The notes under the pieces are model-generated. The model did no database searches. It was given only the letters and a program-made list of their open reading frames with translations, and was not told the DNA's origin. A stretch of 64,000 nt of DNA, taken from assembly GCA_038533155.1 (NCBI GenBank), contig JBCAZH010000004.1, positions 46,838-110,837 of the forward strand, written 5' to 3'. Numbering within the stretch: the first letter of the stretch is position 1; each line of letters opens with the position of its first letter. Shown here piece by piece: positions 51,606-59,529 of the stretch. Origin of the DNA: CALBPI01 sp038533155 (GTDB lineage Bacteria; Pseudomonadota; Gammaproteobacteria; Steroidobacterales; Woeseiaceae). The position numbers and the translations under genes are program-made.

Positions 51606-52235
51606 TTAAGCGTCTGAGTCTTCCAGTTTGAGTCGACGCATACGCAGACTCTCAGACTCGCGCTGAAACAGATGCTTAATCAACAGCTCGGACTCGGCCT
51701 CACTAAAGCCGACGAACTCCGCAGCAATTCCGTATGGACGTTCCGGATCTTGGTTCAGCGTGTCAGGACAGCGTCGAATCGTTGCGGCGGTTTCCAGATA
51801 GTGGCGATCAGAAGTCAACAAGATCCGCAAAAATAGCTTCGTGTCTTCCTTCAGATCGACGTCGTGATCGAAGCGCACACCCGTTGCGCCGATCTCGCAG
51901 GTGAGCGCGGTGCCTTCGGTAAGTTCGCGCATCGCGGCCTGCCGGTCGGGTTGTGCATCTAACAACAGATTCAGCTTTGCGTTGAGTGTTTCCAGGCATT
52001 CGCGCACGGCCTGCGGTGCGCTACCTAGCAGTGTGTAGGCTTCCTGAAAGCGCGACTCCAGTTGAACGAGTCGTGCATGGTCACCGAACTGAGATGGTTC
52101 CTGCAGTGCGCGCGACTCCAGAATCGCAGCGTATTGGCTATCGTCCAGTACCTGAACTCGAATGAACGCATTCTCGCGAATGCGGAAAGACCGACGCATG
52201 CTGCGCTCGTCGATCGGGGCCGCTTCAGTGCTCAT
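51606..52235 (-). CDS. PilZ-like protein with an atypical c-di-GMP motif
   Basis: A 209-residue soluble protein. The N-terminal part has an RxxxR pair (Arg14 and Arg18 in RRSFRIRENAFIRVQVLD), the first half of a PilZ c-di-GMP motif. The second half, normally D/N-x-S-x-x-G, reads EIGATG (Glu114 to Gly119), so binding is uncertain. Between them lies a helical stretch (about 50-105), and the end (YGIAAEFVGFSEAESELLIK) is typical of PilZ proteins. The ATG overlaps the pomB stop by four bases, which couples it to the stator. It may act as a c-di-GMP brake or a regulatory partner of the motor; an inactive PilZ adaptor is also possible. Confidence 0.7.
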   Translation of the reverse strand: MSTEAAPIDERSMRRSFRIRENAFIRVQVLDDSQYAAILESRALQEPSQFGDHARLVQLESRFQEAYTLLGSAPQAVRECLETLNAKLNLLLDAQPDRQAAMRELTEGTALTCEIGATGVRFDHDVDLKEDTKLFLRILLTSDRHYLETAATIRRCPDTLNQDPERPYGIAAEFVGFSEAESELLIKHLFQRESESLRMRRLKLEDSDA

Positions 52236-53110
52236 GGTGCCGCTTCCTCATTGCTTGGGGTTGTGTCGTTGCGTAACCGAATAGTCTCGTCTTCCGCGCT
52301 CAGAACGTTCGGCGAAATTGTGTCTTCGCCGATGATGATTCGAAGATCCACACGCCGGTTGGCCGCGCGATGCTCGGCGCTATCGTTGGGCATCCTGGGC
52401 TGGGTGTCGGCATGCCCAGTGACCGTCATGCGTCGGTCGTCCAATGGTGCGCCCTCCAAGAGCAAGTGCGCGACAGATACTGCGCGGCTCGTGGAAAGGG
52501 CCCAATTGGACCGGAATTTCGCGGTATTGATCGGCACGTTGTCCGTATGACCCGCGATCTCCAGCTTGCCGTTCGAGTCGACCAGTAACCGAGCGATCTT
52601 CGTCAGCGTCGGTTTGAAGTTGTTTCTGACACGGTCATCGCCGGAGCTAAACGATGCCTTCTCCAAAATGTGGATAATGATTTTGTCGTCCTCGGTGACC
52701 AGAGCGAGCGAGCCCTCGCGGATTTCTGATTCGAGCGCCTGGCGGATTCGCTCGGCTTCACGTTCGATGTCTTCTTTGCGCTCGTCCGGTTCGTCGAACT
52801 CCAGCGTGTTTTTGTTCGAGTCGATCGTGAATTGACGGACTTCATCCATCAGGGTCGGCTGCGGTTTGCCCGGGCTAAATTCGCGTGCGATGACACTAGT
52901 GCCTTTCGGGATCGTGCGGGCCTCGATTTCGGCTTGCACACCGAAAGCATTCTTCATTGATCCCGACAGCTGCTTGAACTTTTGAGCGTCCATTTCCGAA
53001 AACGCGAGCAGAAGAACGAAAAAGCACATCAGCAACGTCATCAGGTCAGCGAAGGTCATTACCCAAGCGGGAACGCCACCGCCTTCCTCTGCCTTTGGCG
53101 CTTCATCCAT
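52232..53110 (-). CDS. pomB: PomB, sodium-type flagellar stator subunit
   Basis: Stator plug and peptidoglycan anchor. The 292-residue protein has one membrane segment (about 15-38) with the ion-carrying Asp22 in MTFADLMTLLMCFF, the plug region (FSEMDAQKFKQLSGSMKNAF), the PomB-type IPKGTSVIAREFSPGKPQPT and a C-terminal OmpA domain (IAGHTDNVPINTAKFRSNWA). The pattern is that of Vibrio PomB rather than E. coli MotB. It follows pomA by six bases. Confidence 0.93.
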   Translation of the reverse strand: MDEAPKAEEGGGVPAWVMTFADLMTLLMCFFVLLLAFSEMDAQKFKQLSGSMKNAFGVQAEIEARTIPKGTSVIAREFSPGKPQPTLMDEVRQFTIDSNKNTLEFDEPDERKEDIEREAERIRQALESEIREGSLALVTEDDKIIIHILEKASFSSGDDRVRNNFKPTLTKIARLLVDSNGKLEIAGHTDNVPINTAKFRSNWALSTSRAVSVAHLLLEGAPLDDRRMTVTGHADTQPRMPNDSAEHRAANRRVDLRIIIGEDTISPNVLSAEDETIRLRNDTTPSNEEAAP

Positions 53111-53116
53111 AGCCGC

Positions 53117-53875
53117 CTAGCTCTCTTCTTTGGTTCTCGCCGATTTCGGTAGATAGGCCTCCAGCATGCTTTCAATGACACGTGGGTTCTGACCTTCCTG
53201 GATGCCGAGTAGCGCATCGATGATCAGCCGCTTGCGGTCCTTTTCTTCGGTGCTACGCAAGGCGAGTTTGTCGGCGACTGGCAACGCGAACATATTGGCA
53301 AGGATCGCGCCGTACAATGTCGTGAGCAGTGCCACAGCCATGGCAGGGCCGATCTGTTTTGGGTCGTCCATCGCTGAGAGCATTTGAACGAGACCGATCA
53401 GCGTTCCGATCATGCCCATGGCTGGGCCGACGTCTCCGATGGCTTTGAAAATGCTCTGACCTTCCTCGTGCCGTTGCAGAGTCAAGGTCATATCTTTTTT
53501 TAACATTTCGCGAACGATGTCCGGTTGGTGGCCATCGATCAGCAAGTTAACGCCGTTCTGCATGAACTCGTCTTCGATTTCTGCCTCTTCAAGCGCCAAG
53601 ATGCCGCCTTGGCGTGCCGACTTGGCGAGCTCGACGGATTTCTCGATCAGCTCTTGCGGTGTGGCCAGCTTGAACATGAAGGCTTTGACGGCAACCTTCC
53701 CGGCGCCAAGAAACTGGCCGAGGCTGTATTTCATCATGACGACCATGAACGTCCCCGCAAATACGACGGTGAGCGAGGGCACGTTGATGAACGTGCTGAC
53801 GTTTCCGCCCATGAATATGGACGCGAATATGACGCCAAAAGCACCGATCAGGCCGATTAAAGTCGCGAGATCCAA
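53117..53875 (-). CDS. pomA: PomA, sodium-type flagellar stator subunit
   Basis: Four-pass membrane protein that forms the ion channel with PomB and pushes FliG. The 252-residue protein follows Vibrio PomA closely: MDLATLIGLIGAFGV start, MMKYSLGQFLGAGKVAVKAF, GDVGPAMGMIGTLIGLVQML and PAMAVALLTTLYGAILANMF. It is encoded from a TTG codon, backed by a strong AGGAGG eight bases upstream. The organism thus probably swims on a sodium gradient, which fits a marine or saline habitat. Confidence 0.93.
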   Translation of the reverse strand: MDLATLIGLIGAFGVIFASIFMGGNVSTFINVPSLTVVFAGTFMVVMMKYSLGQFLGAGKVAVKAFMFKLATPQELIEKSVELAKSARQGGILALEEAEIEDEFMQNGVNLLIDGHQPDIVREMLKKDMTLTLQRHEEGQSIFKAIGDVGPAMGMIGTLIGLVQMLSAMDDPKQIGPAMAVALLTTLYGAILANMFALPVADKLALRSTEEKDRKRLIIDALLGIQEGQNPRVIESMLEAYLPKSARTKEES

Positions 53876-53909
53876 CGAGCTCTCCTCCTGTTGCAGACAC
53901 GCTCACACT

Positions 53910-53926
53910 CGGGCGGCTTTCGCCCG
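53910..53926. repeat. Short GC hairpin between the degenerate GGDEF gene and pomA
   Basis: CGGGCG, five bases, CGCCCG. It lies in the 84-base spacer and has no T run on the minus strand, so it is at best a weak terminator or attenuator between the two genes. Confidence 0.4.
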
Positions 53927-53959
53927 TCTTCTGGCGTAGCGACCATGGAGTCCGGGACT

Positions 53960-55039
53960 TTAGGGAGAAACGGCTGCCGAATCGGACGCATGCGGGAGTT
54001 CGGCGAATACCCGATCCAGCACCGTTTTGGGCACATCTCCATTCGACAACATCGTTGTGGCCGTCGAGCAGCGGATTTCCGTGTCCTGGCTGGCGTACGG
54101 AATTCGGACGGTATCGTGGATCATTTCGGCGACTCGAGCGGCCAGGTTTGCGGCGGTTCCCTCTTCGGTATCGTTGAGCAAAACCACAAAAAGACCGGGT
54201 TCCATCGTGGCCACGCTGTCGGTGCGCCGCACAAAGCAGCGCATGAGGCAGTCAGCAACCGATTGCAGAGTCTCCTCCGCCGCTGCCTTGCCGACGCTAG
54301 CGCTGATACTCGGAAACTGCTCGATCCGAATGGCGACCACGGCGATGGGCTGTTGCAGGATGAAGTTGAGCGTCAACGCCTGCTCCAACGCGGTCTCGAA
54401 AGACGCGGCATTGAGCGTGCCGGTCAGAGGATCGCGGGTCATTTGGTCGCGCCCTGTCGCGAAGTCATCGCGCAGATGCACGAGATTGGCCTGGGTTGTA
54501 TTCAGCGTTGCGTCGAAGCGCTGTTTTTGTGTGTCGAAGGCTTTGGCGGTCGCCGCCATCGCTTTGTCTAGGGATCGCTTCACAGCCGCAAGGTCGCCGC
54601 TCGCAGCTGCCTTAGAGACTGAATTCAGATGGTCTTGCACCTCGGTCTGAGTGTCAGACTCACCGGTCGAGATGCCGGCAAGCGCGGTCACCATCCCTTG
54701 CACAAGCTCCTGATATTGCTGCGCTCGGCTGGTGACGAAATCAACTTCCTGCTGACGTCGATTCAAGAAGAACTGCCGAACCATGGGCCAGTTCCGCGCT
54801 CCGGAAGGCTCCGAGTCGATGCCCTCATCGAGGATTGGTGCGCCGTTGGCGACGTGGCGGGCGTATTCCTTACACAAATCATGGAACCGTGGATCCTCAT
54901 CCGGAACTGGGAAGGAGAACTCACCGGTCGCCCGCAATACGGATTCGAGTGTGTCGATGGCGCCATCCAACACGTCGCCGTCGGAAGCTGCTGCCGCCGA
55001 TGGTGCCTTTTGGCCCAACAATTTGGTGACGATGCCCAT
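53960..55039 (-). CDS. Degenerate GGDEF-domain protein (EPGLF in place of GGDEF)
   Basis: A 359-residue soluble protein with a helical N-terminal region (about 20-195) and a C-terminal GGDEF-fold domain (196-350). The domain keeps the DPLTGTLN entry (203-210), but the active-site loop reads EPGLF (280-284), so it should not make c-di-GMP. An inhibitory-site motif RRTD (271-274) stands exactly five residues before it, the usual spacing, so it could act as a c-di-GMP receptor. The ATG follows AGGG by seven bases. It is upstream of pomA on the same strand, separated by 84 bases that include a short hairpin. Confidence 0.85.
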   Translation of the reverse strand: MGIVTKLLGQKAPSAAAASDGDVLDGAIDTLESVLRATGEFSFPVPDEDPRFHDLCKEYARHVANGAPILDEGIDSEPSGARNWPMVRQFFLNRRQQEVDFVTSRAQQYQELVQGMVTALAGISTGESDTQTEVQDHLNSVSKAAASGDLAAVKRSLDKAMAATAKAFDTQKQRFDATLNTTQANLVHLRDDFATGRDQMTRDPLTGTLNAASFETALEQALTLNFILQQPIAVVAIRIEQFPSISASVGKAAAEETLQSVADCLMRCFVRRTDSVATMEPGLFVVLLNDTEEGTAANLAARVAEMIHDTVRIPYASQDTEIRCSTATTMLSNGDVPKTVLDRVFAELPHASDSAAVSP

Positions 55040-55219
55040 TCGAAATCCCTATCGACACACGCGTGTCTCGCCAAGTTCACATAAGCGGCCGTTGACACTC
55101 AGTCTTTAGCGAAACCGGTCGTGTTTCCTGGCAAATCATGGGCGGGTTACGGTATGCTGATTTTTCGCGTTGGTTCTGAGCGGCGCGAACGACAATTCAG
55201 CCAGCAGGGATGGGCAGGC

Positions 55220-55501
55220 ATGATAATGAGCGCAGGGAGCGCAGGTTCGGTAGTGGTGATCGATCCCGATCAGCAAAGCGCCCGAACCTTGCAGCAAATG
55301 ATCGAGTTTCTCGACACGCCGAGTGTTGTCATCGCGGACGAAGACAACTGGGCCGCGGCTGTCGACGACACCGTTGAGCTAGTCTTCCTCGGGCGGGGCC
55401 TCGCGGATTCGCCTGCTCGCGAAATCGAAACCCAACTTCTACGGGACCGCCCCTCGTTGGCCGTGGTCCGAATCAGAGATGACAGTGGCAGCGCTGCCTG
55501 A
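55220..55501 (+). CDS. Receiver-like N-terminal fragment of a FleQ-type activator
   Basis: A 93-residue reading frame with a FleQ-type receiver-like start (GSVVVIDPDQQSARTLQQMI) and end (LLRDRPSLAVVRIRDDSGSA). It stops at 55499-55501, while the AAA+ part of the same kind of protein runs on in the next frame from 55479. Removing one base near 55480-55500 would join them into one FleQ-like protein of about 460 residues. The ATG follows AGGGATGGGCAGGC. Frameshift mutation, assembly error, or two coupled genes are all possible; no long homopolymer is present at the junction. Confidence 0.65.
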   Translation: MIMSAGSAGSVVVIDPDQQSARTLQQMIEFLDTPSVVIADEDNWAAAVDDTVELVFLGRGLADSPAREIETQLLRDRPSLAVVRIRDDSGSAA

Positions 55502-56591
55502 TTTCACGTCCAGCTACCAACTGACTTGGCCGATCAGCCTTGACGAGCTTGGCGGCATCCTCGAACGAGTCCGCCAAAGACGATTGCGTGAGTCGGCGCT
55601 TCAGCCTGCTGAGTTCATCGGTGTTAGCGACTCGAGCAGGTCGGTTCGACAACTGGTATCGCAAGTCGCGCCTTCGTCAGCGACAGTGCTCGTCACGGGT
55701 GAATCCGGAACCGGCAAGGAAGTGATCGCCCGACAGCTACACGAACGTTCTGGACGAACCGGAGCGTTTGTTGCGGTCAACTGCGGCGCAATCCCACCCG
55801 AGCTTTTGGAAAGCGAATTGTTCGGTCACGAAAAAGGCGCGTTTACCGGCGCGACCGGACTGCGCAAAGGGCGATTTGAACTCGCCCATAAAGGCACGCT
55901 GTTCCTTGATGAGATCGGTGATATGCCTTTAGCCATGCAAGTGAAGCTGCTGCGTGTGCTGCAAGAGCGCGTCATCGAACGTGTAGGTGGCGTTCGCAGT
56001 ATTCCCGTCGATGTGCGGGTAGTTGCCGCGACGCATCGCGATCTCGAAGCTCGAATTCAACAACAGCGGTTCCGCGAAGATCTATTCTATCGTTTGAACG
56101 TTGTGGAGTTGAACATCCCACCCTTGCGCGAACGTCGCGATGATGTCATCCCGTTGTTGGATGAGATGGTCCGTCGGTCGATCGCAAGGCACGGCATCGG
56201 CGTGTCGTTTAGCGACGAAGCGATGGACATGCTGGAGCAACATGCATGGCCCGGCAACGTGCGTGAGCTGGCCAACCTCGTTGAGCGTTTGGTCGTGCTA
56301 CGTCCGCATGCGGTGGTGCGACTCATCGATTTGCCGCGTGAGATCTCGGGACTGACCGAACCGGTGGGCGCTGCCGGCCAGTCGGTCGCGTCACTGGTTG
56401 AAAATGCGATCGCGCCGTCGGTGGCGCTGCCCGATGAAGGCATCAGCCTGCGTGAACATATTGAGACCATCGAACGAAATTTGATTCGCGAAGCGCTGAG
56501 CATGAGCGACGGTGTCGTCGCTAAGGCTGCGAAACTATTGGGCCTGCAAAGAACAACCCTGGTTGAGAAGATCAAACGACTTGGGCTGTAG
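55479..56591 (+). CDS. Second FleQ-like sigma-54 activator (AAA+ and DNA-binding parts)
   Basis: A 370-residue enhancer-binding protein: linker (about 1-45), AAA+ domain (46-285; Walker A GESGTGKE at 74-81, GAFTGAT sigma-54 loop, REDLFYRLNV) and a Fis-type helix-turn-helix end (GVVAKAAKLLGLQRTTLVEK). It resembles FleQ more than FleR. The place of the FleQ LFRS motif reads QPAE (42-45). Its receiver-like part is in another frame just upstream, overlapping by 23 bases; the ATG here has no clear ribosome site, so it may depend on coupling or on a frameshift. Divergent from the stator operon, it could regulate it. Confidence 0.85.
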   Translation: MTVAALPDFTSSYQLTWPISLDELGGILERVRQRRLRESALQPAEFIGVSDSSRSVRQLVSQVAPSSATVLVTGESGTGKEVIARQLHERSGRTGAFVAVNCGAIPPELLESELFGHEKGAFTGATGLRKGRFELAHKGTLFLDEIGDMPLAMQVKLLRVLQERVIERVGGVRSIPVDVRVVAATHRDLEARIQQQRFREDLFYRLNVVELNIPPLRERRDDVIPLLDEMVRRSIARHGIGVSFSDEAMDMLEQHAWPGNVRELANLVERLVVLRPHAVVRLIDLPREISGLTEPVGAAGQSVASLVENAIAPSVALPDEGISLREHIETIERNLIREALSMSDGVVAKAAKLLGLQRTTLVEKIKRLGL

Positions 56592-56605
56592 TGTTCGGGG
56601 TCGAA

Positions 56606-57091
56606 TTACGGACTCACCACCCAGACGGTGGAACCGGATTCAAGCCCGAACGTCGATGCCTGACCGGCATTCAACTCCAGTGCATATCGGGCTGGGGCCG
56701 CGGCAGCGATGCTGTCCAGCGAAAGCGGTTTCGTGTTCTCGGCGATATTGATGATTCGACCCTCCGCGCTGATGAACGCAATGTCCAACGGAATCAGCGT
56801 ATTTTTCATCCACATGGAAACGCCTCTGGGGCGAACGTAGTCGAAGATCATGCCGGCGTCGTCCGGCATGGAGCGAACCCACATTAATCCGCGACGTCGG
56901 CGCGCGTCGGAGTCAGCAAGTAGCGTATCGAGCAAGATACACGCCGTGCTGCCCTCGATAATTACCGAAACAGTGCCGAATTCGCTTCGAAGGCGGTCAA
57001 ACCCGATCGGTCGCTCGGGGAGGTCGACGGCATTGGCCACAAGGGGTGCGAGTAGCGCTGCCAATGGCCACAGTCTCATCCGTCGCGCCAT
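56606..57091 (-). CDS. Exported DUF192 protein
   Basis: A 161-residue protein with a Sec signal (about 1-22, ending VANAV) and a DUF192 domain (about 45-155): TLLADSDARRRRGLMWVRSM, DDAGMIFDYVRPRGVSMWMK and NTLIPLDIAFISAEGRI. The family is widespread and of unknown function. The start lies 16 bases inside the upstream gene on the same strand, so the two are co-transcribed. An internal ATG (MRLWPL) four codons later is also possible. Confidence 0.85.
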   Translation of the reverse strand: MARRMRLWPLAALLAPLVANAVDLPERPIGFDRLRSEFGTVSVIIEGSTACILLDTLLADSDARRRRGLMWVRSMPDDAGMIFDYVRPRGVSMWMKNTLIPLDIAFISAEGRIINIAENTKPLSLDSIAAAAPARYALELNAGQASTFGLESGSTVWVVSP

Positions 57092-57435
57092 CGGACCACT
57101 CCATCAAACCGCCAGTTGCGGATTCTCAAACTCCCGGTCGCATTGACTGCTGGAATTGCTCGGGTGCACCAAACATTGCCAGACAGGATGCTGGCCACTC
57201 CCGGTTTCAAGGTGGTGTGCGTATCAATGTCGCTGAAGCAGCTGTCCTGTTCTCCCGTCGAGTAGAACAACTGCTGATCTTCGTCAATCACGGTCACGGT
57301 GGTTCGGTAACCGCTCCCGATATCCTCCGGCTTCAGGGCGTCGATGCCGAGAATGACTTGGCCCTCAGGTAGGCCGTCCCCGCTTTGAATTCGAAAACGC
57401 AACCGAATGCCACTTCCGGTGGGGCGTTCCTGGCC
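57076..57435 (-). CDS. Unknown protein, 5' end lost in an assembly gap
   Basis: The reading frame is open from the gap edge to a stop at 57076, giving 119 residues and no N-terminus. I do not recognise the family. Visible features are a beta-rich composition (VILGIDALKPEDIGSGYRTT and VIDEDQQLFYSTGEQDS), two cysteines about 29 residues apart (QDSCFSD and VWCTRAI) that could form a disulphide in the periplasm, and a Trp/Arg-rich end. It overlaps the DUF192 gene by 16 bases. Confidence 0.6.
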   Translation of the reverse strand, partial: GQERPTGSGIRLRFRIQSGDGLPEGQVILGIDALKPEDIGSGYRTTVTVIDEDQQLFYSTGEQDSCFSDIDTHTTLKPGVASILSGNVWCTRAIPAVNATGSLRIRNWRFDGVVRWRDG

Positions 57436-57535
57436 NNNNNNNNNNNNNNNNNNNNNNNNNNNNNNNNNNNNNNNNNNNNNNNNNNNNNNNNNNNNNNNNN
57501 NNNNNNNNNNNNNNNNNNNNNNNNNNNNNNNNNNN
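57436..57535. other. Assembly gap (100 N) upstream of moxR
   Basis: One hundred N between the truncated minus-strand gene and the moxR operon. The flanks share no overlap. The promoter of the moxR operon may be partly inside. Confidence 0.99.
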
Positions 57536-57627
57536 AGAATGCGACTGTCCCCTGTGTCGCGAAGCCCCCTGATCTACTACACTTTCGGGTCTTTCGTCGT
57601 TAATCCTGCCGTGAAGAGGCCGATTCT

Positions 57628-58596
57628 GTGAGTTCCAACGATCATTTCCGCCAACTGGAGCAGCACCTCAGTCAGCTAGTTGTTGGTCAACCCCATCTGG
57701 TTAATCGAATGCTGATCGCGCTGCTATGCGACGGTCATCTGTTGGTGGAGGGCGCCCCGGGGCTTGCGAAAACTCGTGCGATCAAAGTCTTAAGCAACAG
57801 CATCGATGGCGATTTTCATCGATTGCAGTTTACGCCCGACTTGCTGCCGGCAGATCTCACGGGTACCGAAATTTTTCGCCCCGAAGACGGCTCGTTCCGT
57901 TTCCGGCGCGGGCCGCTGTTCCACAATCTCGTGCTCGCGGATGAGATCAACCGAGCCCCTGCCAAAGTGCAGTCGGCGTTGCTCGAAGCCATGGAAGAGC
58001 GGCAAATCACGGTAGGCAAGCAGACTTATCGGTTGCCGGACTTGTTTCTGGTGATGGCGACGCAGAACCCCATCGAACAGGAAGGCACCTATCCGCTTCC
58101 GGAGGCGCAACTCGACCGGTTCTTGTTGCACGTGAACGTGGGTTATCCGAATGCTGAGGATGAGCGTCGGATTCTGCGCCTCAATCGCGGTGAAGCACTG
58201 AACCGCGATCAAGAACACTTTGCACCGCCCGCGAAAGTGTCGCAGGACATGATTGCAACTGCGCGGCGTGAAGTGCTTGGACTGCATTTAGCCGATGAGG
58301 TCGAGCAGTACATTGTCAATCTGGTGATCGCAACACGAGATCCGTCCGGCTTGGACTCAAGCCTCGCGGCCGCGGTGCAATTTGGTGCCAGTCCGCGGGC
58401 GAGTATTGCGCTCGATCGCGCATCGCGCGCACACGCTTGGTTGCAAGGGCGTGACTATGTAGGCCCCGATGACGTACAGGCAGTAGTGGCTGACGTTTTG
58501 CGACACCGCATTCTGCTGAGCTTCGAGGCAGAGGCAGATGGCATGGATGCAGACCAATTCGTCGCCGGCATCGTGGCCGGGGTTGGTGTGCCTTAG
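57628..58596 (+). CDS. MoxR-family AAA+ ATPase
   Basis: Chaperone-like ATPase of the MoxR type, acting with VWA proteins. The 322-residue protein has Walker A EGAPGLAKT (41-49), Walker B LADEINRAP, sensor 1 VMATQNPIEQEGTYPLPEAQ and the MoxR lid (FGASPRASIALDRASRAHAW). The start is GTG with GAGG about ten bases before it. It heads the operon moxR-DUF58-DUF4381-VWA-VWA/TPR-batD, the common Bat (Bacteroides aerotolerance-type) arrangement. Confidence 0.93.
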   Translation: MSSNDHFRQLEQHLSQLVVGQPHLVNRMLIALLCDGHLLVEGAPGLAKTRAIKVLSNSIDGDFHRLQFTPDLLPADLTGTEIFRPEDGSFRFRRGPLFHNLVLADEINRAPAKVQSALLEAMEERQITVGKQTYRLPDLFLVMATQNPIEQEGTYPLPEAQLDRFLLHVNVGYPNAEDERRILRLNRGEALNRDQEHFAPPAKVSQDMIATARREVLGLHLADEVEQYIVNLVIATRDPSGLDSSLAAAVQFGASPRASIALDRASRAHAWLQGRDYVGPDDVQAVVADVLRHRILLSFEAEADGMDADQFVAGIVAGVGVP

Positions 58597-58608
58597 GCGG
58601 TGGCTGTC

Positions 58609-59529
58609 ATGGGCGTCAACCAGGACGCGTTAACGGAGCAGCGAACGCGGGTCCAGCAGAGCGATCTGATTGCGTTGAGGCATGATGCCCGCGCGCTCTC
58701 GCTCCAGGCGCTCCGCGTCAAGGCTCGAAAAGGTGGGCAGTACCTCTCGCACTTCAAAGGCCGCGGTATGGAGTTCGATGAGGCGCGTCCGTACCAGGCT
58801 GGCGACGATCCGCGCAGCATTGATTGGCGGGTGACGGCCCGGACCGGCCGTCCGTATACCAAGCTATTTCGCGAAGAGCGCGAGCGGCCCGTGTTTTGCT
58901 GGGTGGATCAACGACAGACCATGCGTTTTGCAACGCGCGGCGTATTCAAGGCTGTACAAGCGGCGCGACTCGCCGCGCTGCTCGGCTGGAGCGCCGTGCA
59001 ACGTGGGGACCGGTTGGGTGGGTTCCTTTTTAATGACCTGAATCGCTACGAGCTGCGGCCGATGTTGGGCAAACGCGCTGTGTTGCGAATGATTCATCAG
59101 TTGGAGCAACTTCAGCAGCCGGTTGGCGATGCGCCGAGACCTAATCTGCAACGCACACTCGCCGGCCTGCGCCGCGTCGCCCATCCCGGCAGTTTGATCG
59201 CAATGATCAGCGATTTCGCTGGCTTCGATGAAGTCTGTGCCGCACACTTGCGCGCCCTTGCAGCGCACAACAATCTGATGGTGTGCTTCGTGTATGACGA
59301 GCTTGAGCGACAGCTGCCACCGGCTGGTGTGTATCCGATCCAGGTCGGTCCCCACCGATTGCAGGTGGATACCGGCGGCGCGCAAGCCTCCAGATGGGCC
59401 GAGAAGTTCGATGCACGAGTGGCAGCAATCGAGAGTATCTGTCGCGTCACGGGTAGTGCGCTCCGACTGATCGATACGCAAGCATCGCCGTTAGCTGCGC
59501 TCCAATCCATGACCGGTAAGGTTCGATGA
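58609..59529 (+). CDS. DUF58 protein of the MoxR/Bat operon
   Basis: A 306-residue cytosolic protein with the DUF58 core (GRGMEFDEARPYQAGDDPRS then IDWRVTARTGRPYTKLFREE) and a degenerate VWA-like fold (FCWVDQRQTMRF). It probably links the MoxR ATPase to the membrane VWA proteins. I chose the ATG with AGGCGG eight bases upstream; a GTG three codons earlier is possible. It overlaps the next gene by four bases. Confidence 0.9.
   Translation: MGVNQDALTEQRTRVQQSDLIALRHDARALSLQALRVKARKGGQYLSHFKGRGMEFDEARPYQAGDDPRSIDWRVTARTGRPYTKLFREERERPVFCWVDQRQTMRFATRGVFKAVQAARLAALLGWSAVQRGDRLGGFLFNDLNRYELRPMLGKRAVLRMIHQLEQLQQPVGDAPRPNLQRTLAGLRRVAHPGSLIAMISDFAGFDEVCAAHLRALAAHNNLMVCFVYDELERQLPPAGVYPIQVGPHRLQVDTGGAQASRWAEKFDARVAAIESICRVTGSALRLIDTQASPLAALQSMTGKVR

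Noticed and set aside
53945..53980. Possible sigma-28 promoter before pomA
   Set aside because: TAAA and the 15-base spacing fit, but the -10 (GTCGCTAC) matches only 5 of 8.
55057..55066. Palindrome ACACGCGTGT upstream of the degenerate GGDEF gene
   Set aside because: Short, without spacer or flanking symmetry; likely chance.
55127..55145. Possible sigma-54 promoter (TGGCA with GC at the right spacing) before the second FleQ-like gene
   Set aside because: The -12 half reads GGGC rather than TTGC; only the GG and GC pairs match, which is weak.
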